This document shows positions 1-4,954 of a stretch of 5,056 nucleotides of DNA, piece after piece. Source of the stretch: CAWBRT01 sp050015355 (GTDB taxonomy: Bacteria > Acidobacteriota > Terriglobia > Terriglobales > Acidobacteriaceae); contig JBEKBO010000201.1 of the NCBI GenBank assembly GCA_050015355.1, positions 1-5,056 on the forward strand, in the 5' to 3' direction. The translations under genes and the position numbers were made by a program. Position 1 is the stretch's first letter. The number at the start of each line of letters is the position of its first letter. Under the pieces are notes generated by a model that worked only from the letters and a program-made list of their open reading frames with translations, made no database searches and was not told the DNA's origin.

Positions 1-226
1 TCATGGCGGCCGCCAAGGTCTTCTCGGGCTCCTGCCCATCAAGCTCTCGTGTAGACATCGATCCCATGGTGACGTTTGCGCCAGCGGCGACGGCAGCTTC
101 GGCGATTAGCTTGGCTTCCGCAAACGTTTCGAAATCCGTCACGATGAAGACCGACTCTCCTTCTTTCACGAAGGCGCATTTATCCACAATCGTTCTAGCG
201 CCTTTTGCTGCAAATAGGTCTTTCAT
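1..226 (-). CDS. M29 aminopeptidase-like / 2,5-dihydroxypyridine dioxygenase-like protein, N-terminal part
   Basis: The first 75 codons of a minus-strand gene that runs off the left edge. The ATG (bases 226-224) has an AGGAG at 237-233 with 6-nt spacing. The peptide begins MKDLFAAKGARTIVDKC, continues with a VKEGESVFIVTDFET beta strand, then an AEAAVAAGANVT helix-strand unit, and ends near TRELDGQEPEKTLAAAM. This layout, especially the R-E-x-D-G-Q-E-P stretch followed by an Ala-rich helix, is how I remember the N-terminus of the family annotated as leucyl aminopeptidase (aminopeptidase T, M29). That family also contains NicX-type 2,5-dihydroxypyridine 5,6-dioxygenases. The metal-binding residues lie further downstream and are not visible, so peptidase and dioxygenase cannot be told apart. 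The gene starts 23 bp after the transporter stop and is probably co-transcribed with it. No signal peptide is seen, so it should be cytoplasmic. Confidence 0.72.
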   Translation of the reverse strand, partial: MKDLFAAKGARTIVDKCAFVKEGESVFIVTDFETFAEAKLIAEAAVAAGANVTMGSMSTRELDGQEPEKTLAAAM

Positions 227-232
227 TTCCGC

Positions 233-237
233 TCCTC
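233..237 (-). promoter_or_regulatory. Ribosome binding site of the M29-like gene
   Basis: Reads AGGAG on the minus strand, 6 nt before the ATG at 226. It lies inside the 23-bp gap after the transporter gene and fixes the start of a gene that is otherwise cut by the window edge. Confidence 0.75.
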
Positions 238-249
238 TTGCGTGGGGCT

Positions 250-1503
250 TTACCCGGCAACGATGGCATCTTTGACGGCCAACTTGTCGCTCGCGACCGG
301 CTCGTAAGGAATGCCCGCCAGTTTCATGACCACCTTGATGGTGACGGTATTGCTGAATACATTCATGGCCGTTCGGCCCATATCGAGGAATGCGTCGACA
401 CCGGCGATGATAGCCAGTGCCTCGATCGGTATCCCGATTGCCGTTAACACCATCGCGATGGCGACGAGTCCGCCTGACGGCACGTTGGCGCTGCCCTTGC
501 TTGCCAGCGAAGTCACAATGATGACGGAAAGCAGCGTCGGCCCACTCATCGGGACGTGATAGGCATCAGCGAGATAGCCCACGGCAACGCCGAAGTACAT
601 GATGGAGGCGTCGCGATTGAATGCGTAGCCGAGTGGCAGCACAACCGAAGCGATGGCCTTGGGCACTCCCATCGCGATCAGCTTTTCCATATGCAGCGGC
701 AGCGTGGCTTCCGACGAACGGGTCGCAAAACCGAGAATGATGGGCTCGCTGACTGCTTTGGTTACCTTGAACGGGCTCTCCCCAAGAACCTTCAGAACGA
801 TCCAGAGGAGTATCAGCAGGATGAACAGCCCGAGGTAGACTACTCCGACAAGTTTCGCCAATGAAACAAGGGTTCTGACGCCCTGAGTCGCAAACAACCA
901 TGCGATGATCGAGAAAATCGCAATCGGCGAAAGCGAGATGATCCAGTTCGTCATCTTGAACACCGCTTTCATCAGCGATTCCAACACGTCAACCACCGGT
1001 TTGGCTGCGCTCCCAACAGACGCGAGTGCCAGGCCCAACATGGTGGCAAACAGCAGCACAGGCAGCAGGTTTGCGCCGGCCATTGCCGCGACAATGTTCG
1101 AAGGGATCATATCGAGGAAAAACTTCGTCCAGTCCAGCGTCGTGCTGATGTTCTTGGGCAAGTTAGCGCCCGCCGCTAGATTGGCGCCCAAGCCTGGACG
1201 AAACAGAGAGTTCAGACCGAGGCCAATGAAGAGAGAGATAGTCGTCGCCACAAAGAAGAAACCCAGGCTGATGCCCGAGACCTTGCCTAACTCCCGCGAC
1301 TGATTTCCCATCTGGTAGATGCCAAGCGTAATCGCCGTGAATACGAGCGGAACGACGATCATTTTGACGGCTTGCACGAATGCGGTACCGATGGGCATTA
1401 ACTTGGCTGCCGTTCCAGGCAGCGCAAAGCCGAAGACTATCCCCAGCAACAGACCTAAAAGCATCTGCAGCGGCAAAGGTACGAGTCTCTTTTTTCCGGA
1501 CAT
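250..1503 (-). CDS. Dicarboxylate/amino acid:cation symporter (DAACS, SLC1-like)
   Basis: A 417-aa inner-membrane secondary transporter of the GltP/DctA (sodium or proton:dicarboxylate symporter) family, of usual length. The frame is open back to 1602. I chose the start at 1503 (MSGKKRLVPLPLQ) because it has an AGGAG at 1513-1509, 5 nt upstream; the earlier starts at 1527 and 1602 lack one. Visible marks are hydrophobic helices throughout, the hairpin HP1 motif TRSSEATLP (residues 261-269), NRDAS in TM7 (296-300) where glutamate transporters carry NMDGT, the HP2 segment SKGSANVPSGG (335-345), and the TM8 motif DAFLDMGRTAMNVFSN (370-385). In TM8 the substrate-binding arginine (R377) and the acids D370 and D374 are kept. 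The position equal to sodium ligand D405 of GltPh is Asn (N385). The substrate is probably a small acidic compound, but its identity cannot be read from sequence. First gene of the minus-strand operon, divergent from the MmgE/PrpD gene. Confidence 0.93.
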   Translation of the reverse strand: MSGKKRLVPLPLQMLLGLLLGIVFGFALPGTAAKLMPIGTAFVQAVKMIVVPLVFTAITLGIYQMGNQSRELGKVSGISLGFFFVATTISLFIGLGLNSLFRPGLGANLAAGANLPKNISTTLDWTKFFLDMIPSNIVAAMAGANLLPVLLFATMLGLALASVGSAAKPVVDVLESLMKAVFKMTNWIISLSPIAIFSIIAWLFATQGVRTLVSLAKLVGVVYLGLFILLILLWIVLKVLGESPFKVTKAVSEPIILGFATRSSEATLPLHMEKLIAMGVPKAIASVVLPLGYAFNRDASIMYFGVAVGYLADAYHVPMSGPTLLSVIIVTSLASKGSANVPSGGLVAIAMVLTAIGIPIEALAIIAGVDAFLDMGRTAMNVFSNTVTIKVVMKLAGIPYEPVASDKLAVKDAIVAG

Positions 1504-1508
1504 GCCCT

Positions 1509-1513
1509 CTCCT
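1509..1513 (-). promoter_or_regulatory. Ribosome binding site deciding the symporter start
   Basis: Reads AGGAG on the minus strand, 5 nt before the ATG at 1503. The two upstream in-frame ATGs (1527, 1602) have no comparable site, and the residues they would add are not hydrophobic or family-like. Confidence 0.75.
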
Positions 1514-1652
1514 ACGCGAGGTGTCATTGCAGACCCGCGCGTATCTTCCCTCAACCACGGAGCGTTATGCTGAAGCGTCTCTGGAAAGGCAGACCCCGCC
1601 ATCGAAACAGAAAAATGGCGCTCAAATTAAAAGTCAGGACTCTGCTGGTCAT

Positions 1653-1671
1653 ATTGTGTATTATCCACGAT
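1653..1671. promoter_or_regulatory. Candidate operator: 19-bp imperfect palindrome
   Basis: ATTGTGTATTATCCACGAT is an odd-length dyad centred on 1662, with 7 of 9 symmetric positions complementary (arms ATTGTG and CACGAT). It sits about 150 bp from the symporter start and 60 bp from the MmgE/PrpD start, a usual place for an operator serving two divergent promoters. I cannot name the regulator family. Confidence 0.35.
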
Positions 1672-1720
1672 GGCTGAAACAAACAGTATGGCGGCCAGGA
1701 CGCACATTCCATATTAATTG

Positions 1721-1726
1721 AGGAGG
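1721..1726 (+). promoter_or_regulatory. Strong ribosome binding site before a GTG start
   Basis: A full AGGAGG with 5-nt spacing to the GTG at 1732. It supports the GTG over the in-frame ATG at codon 8 (1753), which has no Shine-Dalgarno sequence. Confidence 0.8.
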
Positions 1727-1731
1727 AACAG

Positions 1732-3261
1732 GTGGAAGACAATCGCAACGACATGCCTGAGGAAAAAGAGCGCTCCGTTCTAACGCGCCGCCGTCTTCTA
1801 CAGGGAGCAGGTGGACTCATCGCAGCCTCAGCGCTTCCGGCAAATGGAGCAATGCTTGCGGGGCTCCCCCTCAACCAAGCGCCTGCGAAGTCATCTCCGA
1901 CGGTTGCTGCCGATCTCAGCGGTCAGTTAGCGCGCTACATGGTGACGGCCCGGGAGCGCAGTCTGCCGCCAAAGGTATTGCTGGACGCTAAGCATCGTGT
2001 CCTGGACACGATGGGTGCCATGGTTTCGGGATCGCGTCTCAAGCCCGGAGAACTGGCCATCCGCTTCGTACGCGCGCAAGGCGGCGTGCCGGAAGCGTCG
2101 GTTCTTGCCACCGATATCAAGACCTCCGCCATCAACGCCGCGCTGGTCAATGGGATGTTCGCGCACGCGGACGAAACCGATGACGTCGACCCGTTAACCA
2201 AAGCGCATCCGGGCTCCGGCGTGGTTCCTGCCGCGCTGGCCATGGCGGAGCGCGAGCAACGCTCTGGAATGGAGGTGATCAGGGCGGTGGCGCTTGGCTA
2301 CGATGTCGGTTGCCGTTTCGTCGTCGCTCTTGGACCGGACTTGGTGCGCGGCGGTCACCGCGGCATCGAGTGTCCCGTCTCTACGATGGGCGGCATGGCA
2401 GCGGCGGCCTCACTGGCTCGCCTGGACGAAACCGGGATGCGCTATGCGCTTTCCTATGGCGCGCAGCAGGTGTCAGGCCTCTGGAGCTGGGTCCAGGATC
2501 CCGATCACATTGAGAAAGCCTTTGACATCGGCGGCATGGGCGCCCGCAACGGCGTGACTGCGGTGGTCATGGTCCAGACGGGATTTACCGGTGTCCGCGA
2601 TGTACTGAGCGGAAGGCACAACGCGATCGAGGCGCTTTCCTCCCAGTCGCACCCCGAGGCGATCATGGCCGGTCTGGGCAGCCGGTATTTTGTCTCGGAG
2701 ACGGGCATCAAGACCTATTCCGTGGGCTACCCCAACCAGGCCCCCCTGGATGCGTTCTTTACCCTTCGCCGCCAGTATGGCTTGCGCGCCGACAATGTCG
2801 AGCGCATAGTTGTCCGGCTGCCGGAGGACGGGCCCGGCATTGTCAGTAACAGTCCGATGCCAGACGTCAACTGCCAGTACCTCATCGCCACGGCCCTGAT
2901 AGACGGCGCCGTCTCGTTTGCCAATAGCCACTCGCGCGAGCACATGGCCGACCCGCAAATACGCGCCGTCATGCAACGCGTGCAGGTGGTCGGAGATGCC
3001 AAACTGAACGACCCCGCCGCGCCACGCAGCGGACTGGTCGAGGTGACCCTGCGCGACGGCCGCACCGTAAGCCACTTCACGCGGTTTCCCCCGGGCACGA
3101 AGGAGAATCCGGTGGATACGGAGGGCATGAACGTGAAGGCGCGTGATCTGATGACGCCTGTATTGGGTGCTAAGCGCACGGAAGAGCTTATTCAGCGGGT
3201 GAACGCCCTGGAAGAGGTGAGCAATATGCGTGAGCTCATCCGCTCGCTGCTGACACTCTAA
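1732..3261 (+). CDS. MmgE/PrpD family protein with a twin-arginine signal
   Basis: A 509-aa protein starting at GTG behind a perfect AGGAGG. Residues 1-45 form a Tat-type leader: a charged stretch, T-R-R-R-L-L-Q at 18-24, then the hydrophobic, Ala/Gly-rich GAGGLIAASALPANGA. Cleavage might follow A40 or APA at 50-52. The rest matches the MmgE/PrpD fold (2-methylcitrate dehydratase, cis-aconitate decarboxylase, iminodisuccinate epimerase). Seen are H-A-D-E-T-D-D (145-151) and K-A-H-P-G-S-G (157-163), G-G-H-R-G (207-211) before the Gly/Ala-rich M-G-G-M-A-A-A-A helix, E-K-A-F-D-I-G-G (261-268), and K-T-Y-S-V-G-Y-P (327-334) followed by P-L-D-A-F-F (338-343). The Asp-Asp, His159, His209, Lys262 and Lys327 positions look like family active-site positions. 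Exact chemistry and substrate are unknown. Export would be unusual for this mostly cytoplasmic family. Divergent from the symporter and upstream of the hydrolase, possibly in one operon. Confidence 0.9.
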   Translation: MEDNRNDMPEEKERSVLTRRRLLQGAGGLIAASALPANGAMLAGLPLNQAPAKSSPTVAADLSGQLARYMVTARERSLPPKVLLDAKHRVLDTMGAMVSGSRLKPGELAIRFVRAQGGVPEASVLATDIKTSAINAALVNGMFAHADETDDVDPLTKAHPGSGVVPAALAMAEREQRSGMEVIRAVALGYDVGCRFVVALGPDLVRGGHRGIECPVSTMGGMAAAASLARLDETGMRYALSYGAQQVSGLWSWVQDPDHIEKAFDIGGMGARNGVTAVVMVQTGFTGVRDVLSGRHNAIEALSSQSHPEAIMAGLGSRYFVSETGIKTYSVGYPNQAPLDAFFTLRRQYGLRADNVERIVVRLPEDGPGIVSNSPMPDVNCQYLIATALIDGAVSFANSHSREHMADPQIRAVMQRVQVVGDAKLNDPAAPRSGLVEVTLRDGRTVSHFTRFPPGTKENPVDTEGMNVKARDLMTPVLGAKRTEELIQRVNALEEVSNMRELIRSLLTL

Positions 3262-3286
3262 AACCAACGAATGGGGAGGTAGAACT

Positions 3287-3340
3287 TTGGCCCGCAAGAA
3301 TCGTTGCTCCGGCCGCCACGCCCCTTACTTCCGGAAGTAG
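3287..3340 (+). other. Possible 17-codon mini-ORF with TTG start
   Basis: GGAGG at 3275-3279 stands 7 nt before TTG at 3287. The frame from there reads (M)ARKNRCSGRHAPYFRK and stops at TAG 3338-3340. The ribosome binding site is as good as those of the real genes nearby. The peptide is short and basic and resembles nothing I know. It could be a leader peptide, the remnant of a lost gene start, or chance. It overlaps the 14-bp palindrome. Confidence 0.2.
3326..3339. repeat. 14-bp perfect palindrome between the plus-strand genes
   Basis: TACTTCCGGAAGTA is a perfect inverted repeat with no spacer, 49 bp before the hydrolase start. Without a loop or T tract it is a poor terminator. A dimeric regulator site or a small internal promoter element is more plausible. 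The gap 3262-3388 holds nothing else beyond the mini-ORF and the hydrolase ribosome binding site. Confidence 0.4.
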
Positions 3341-3388
3341 CATAGTTGGAGAAGTGCTCGTTCCGCAGTAGCTTCGCAAGGAGCCAGA

Positions 3389-4219
3389 ATGGCAGACAAA
3401 TCAGAAGCCGAGGCCGCAATGCTCAGCCCCGGTTCCAGCTTCCAACTTCAAGCCAAGGGACTCGGATTCAAATGCCGCATTGATGGACGCAGGCAGGGGC
3501 CATGGCTTGTTTTTTCAAATTCGTTGGCGACCAACCTCTCCATGTGGGACGAGCAGGTGGCCGCCTTGGGTAATGAGTTCCGGATTTTGCGCTACGACCA
3601 GCGCGGCCACGGAGGAACAACGGTTCCGAGCACTCCCTGCACTTTCGACCAACTGGTCGGCGACGTACTGGCGATTTTCGACGCTATTGGAATTGATCGC
3701 GCAACGCTGCTGGGGGTTTCAATGGGGGCCGTGACGGCACTGCGCTTCGCGGCGCTGCACCCACAGCGTCTGGATCGGGTGATAGCCTGCGACGGTCCAT
3801 GGGTAAATCCGGCGGGCGCGGCCGAACTCTGGGAGGAGCGCATTGCGGTCGTCAGGTCGCAAGGGATGCAGGCGCTGGTCCAGCCCACTGTCCAGCGCTG
3901 GTTCAGGGCCGCATTCGTCGCCGGTAATCCGCCGGTGCTTGATAAGGTGCGGCGCATGATCGCTGATACGCCGGCCGAGGGCTTCATCGCCTGCGCGCGC
4001 GCTTTGCAGCAATTCGATTTTCGTCAGTCGTTCCCGCAGATCCGCGTTCCCACGCTCTTACTGTGCGGAGCGGCCGATGGAGTGATGCCGCAGGTAATGC
4101 GCGAAATGCATGCGGCAATGGGTGGCTCCGAATTCGTAGAGATACCAGAGGCCGGACATCTTCCGAACCTGGAAAACCCGGAGGAGTTCCGGCGGGCGCT
4201 CGCCGCGTGGATTCGCTGA
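3389..4219 (+). CDS. Alpha/beta hydrolase, 3-oxoadipate enol-lactonase type
   Basis: A 276-aa cytoplasmic alpha/beta hydrolase. The ATG is preceded by AAGGAG (3378-3383) with 5-nt spacing. Family marks are SNSLATNLSMWDEQ (residues 43-56) and RYDQRGHG (68-75), both typical of PcaD-like enol-lactonases. The nucleophile elbow is G-V-S-M-G-A (109-114) with Ser111, the likely acid is Asp230 in GAADGVMP, and the base is His257 in EAGHLPNLENPEEF. The triad is therefore complete. The second elbow Gly seen in most PcaD proteins is Ala114 here. Family members open the 3-oxoadipate enol-lactone of the beta-ketoadipate pathway, but close relatives cleave other bonds, for example the N-formylmaleamate deformylase NicD. 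No other pca gene is in the window, so I give no gene symbol. It follows the MmgE/PrpD gene by 127 bp and may share its transcript or have its own promoter. Confidence 0.88.
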   Translation: MADKSEAEAAMLSPGSSFQLQAKGLGFKCRIDGRRQGPWLVFSNSLATNLSMWDEQVAALGNEFRILRYDQRGHGGTTVPSTPCTFDQLVGDVLAIFDAIGIDRATLLGVSMGAVTALRFAALHPQRLDRVIACDGPWVNPAGAAELWEERIAVVRSQGMQALVQPTVQRWFRAAFVAGNPPVLDKVRRMIADTPAEGFIACARALQQFDFRQSFPQIRVPTLLLCGAADGVMPQVMREMHAAMGGSEFVEIPEAGHLPNLENPEEFRRALAAWIR

Positions 4220-4275
4220 GAGGGCACCGAACTTTGAGCAGCGAGCCTGATCAGACCTGCCGCCGCCAGGGAACA

Positions 4276-4304
4276 CGCAGCGGATCAACAACGCTGCGAT
4301 CCGC
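4276..4304. repeat. Two overlapping, mutually exclusive inverted repeats
   Basis: CGCAGCG (4276-4282) pairs with CGCTGCG (4292-4298) around a 9-nt loop. GCGGATC (4280-4286) pairs with GATCCGC (4298-4304) around an 11-nt loop. The two stems share bases and cannot form together. They lie in the 122-bp gap between convergent genes, where transcription from both sides should end. There is no T tract, so a classic intrinsic terminator is not supported. Confidence 0.35.
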
Positions 4305-4308
4305 CGGC

Positions 4309-4327
4309 GCAGATACCGATAATCTGC
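4309..4327. repeat. Small hairpin just past the end of the minus-strand gene
   Basis: GCAGAT (4309-4314) and ATCTGC (4322-4327) form a 6-bp stem with a 7-nt loop, 15 nt downstream of the stop of the minus-strand gene. A T run is missing on both strands, so a terminator role is only possible. Confidence 0.3.
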
Positions 4328-4341
4328 TTGATGGTTCCTCT

Positions 4342-4875
4342 CTACTTCTGGCTGCATATCGCGATGGCATGACTGAATGCGTCAGCCAGCTTTTGGCTCT
4401 CTGCGTGGTTGGCACCTCCCTGCATCGGGAAGACGGAGATCGGACTCGCAATGGATGTCCCACGCCGAATCACTATCGACCGATACCCGTCCGCAGTCCT
4501 GAGAATGACCCACTCCCTGTTGTTCGGGAGCGTATTGTCGTTCAAGTCCTTGGGACTGGCGACAACCTTGGGGTTCATATCCTTGAGATTGAATAGAACG
4601 TCGAGATTGACGGATTCTCTCGTGTAAGGCGGTTTATCGGCGCCCACCGTCAACACGTGTATGGTGACGTTGCAGCCGTCGAAGACGATGCGATCCCATT
4701 CGCTGTAGAACTCGCCATTAGGACCGCTCTTTTGATAGAACCCATTTCGTTCAACAAAGGCGTGGATATAGCTTTCGATGCTCTTCAGCCCCGATTGCGC
4801 GAAGGCTGAGCCGGTCATGACGCAGGCCCCCATCGAAAGTAGACCGGCGAACAACAAACCAATGAGTTTTTTCAT
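4342..4875 (-). CDS. Small exported protein of unknown function
   Basis: A 177-aa minus-strand protein. I chose the ATG at 4875 (MKKLIGLLFAG) over the upstream ATG at 4902: it has AGGA at 4884-4881 with 5-nt spacing and gives a standard signal peptide. The leader has two lysines, a hydrophobic core of about 20 residues and a clear signal-peptidase I site A-F-A before QSGLKS. A Cys at residue 18 (MGAC) is a poor lipobox, so a soluble periplasmic or secreted protein is likelier than a lipoprotein. The mature part has only two Cys, one in FDGCNVTI and one in AIAICSQK next to the C-terminus, which could form a disulfide. Mixed beta-strand segments (VNLDVLFNLKDMNPKVV, YRSIVIRR) end in a helix LADAFSHAIAIC. 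I do not recognise a named family. Its GC content is well below that of its neighbours, and it lies beside an insertion sequence. Confidence 0.75.
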   Translation of the reverse strand: MKKLIGLLFAGLLSMGACVMTGSAFAQSGLKSIESYIHAFVERNGFYQKSGPNGEFYSEWDRIVFDGCNVTIHVLTVGADKPPYTRESVNLDVLFNLKDMNPKVVASPKDLNDNTLPNNREWVILRTADGYRSIVIRRGTSIASPISVFPMQGGANHAESQKLADAFSHAIAICSQK

Positions 4876-4880
4876 ACTTT

Positions 4881-4884
4881 TCCT
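4881..4884 (-). promoter_or_regulatory. Ribosome binding site deciding the exported protein start
   Basis: Reads AGGA on the minus strand, followed by AAAGT and the ATG at 4875. It supports the start that begins directly with the signal peptide. Confidence 0.6.
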
Positions 4885-4920
4885 AATCAGTATCAAGCCC
4901 AACGCTGTATGGGGCAGAAC

Positions 4921-4954
4921 TTACTTGATTACCCTGATGGGGGTATTTACTTGA
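4921..4954. repeat. Direct repeat of TTACTTGA
   Basis: TTACTTGA occurs at 4921-4928 and again at 4947-4954, 26 bp apart, each preceded within a few bases by a G run (GGGG at 4913-4916; GGGGG at 4939-4943). The second copy lies in the presumed IS terminal sequence. The first lies outside it, or marks an earlier end. Confidence 0.45.

Larger units (their letters stand above)
1504..1731. promoter_or_regulatory. Divergent intergenic control region
   Basis: 228 bp between the starts of two divergently transcribed genes, so both promoters should lie here. The part from about 1610 to 1720 is AT-rich compared with the flanking coding DNA. On the plus strand it holds TATTAT (1659-1664), also readable as GATAAT-like on the minus strand, and TATTAA (1712-1717). 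None is paired with a convincing -35 box, so I do not place individual promoters. An imperfect 19-bp palindrome lies near the middle and is listed separately. No regulator gene is present in the window. Confidence 0.55.

Noticed and set aside
5..14. GGCGGCCGCC palindrome at the left edge
   Set aside because: It lies inside a coding region as Ala codons; such GC palindromes are expected in DNA of this composition.
3..275. 90-codon plus-strand frame at the left edge
   Set aside because: It is antisense to the M29-like N-terminus, which has a proper start, a ribosome binding site and family-like sequence.
1504..1602. 33-residue N-terminal extension of the symporter
   Set aside because: The frame is open, but the added residues are polar, unlike the family, and the start at 1503 has the only good Shine-Dalgarno sequence.
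1689..1704. Possible sigma-54 promoter (TGGC, 8 other bases, GCA) before the MmgE/PrpD gene
   Set aside because: The GG and GC doublets have the right 12-bp distance, but the inner positions (ACG and TT of the consensus) all mismatch, and the start site would fall almost on the ribosome binding site. In GC-rich DNA this level of match is common by chance.
2473..3297. 274-codon minus-strand open frame opposite the MmgE/PrpD gene
   Set aside because: It is an antisense shadow of a GC-rich gene; the opposite strand encodes clear family motifs and this frame has none.
4063..4596. 177-codon plus-strand open frame across the hydrolase end and the exported-protein gene
   Set aside because: It overlaps two better supported genes, its protein is rich in Arg, Gly and Ser without any domain, and it has no convincing ribosome binding site.
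4821..4823. Lipoprotein reading of the exported protein (MGAC)
   Set aside because: The residue three before the Cys is Met rather than Leu, Val or Ile, and a clean A-F-A signal-peptidase I site lies further on.
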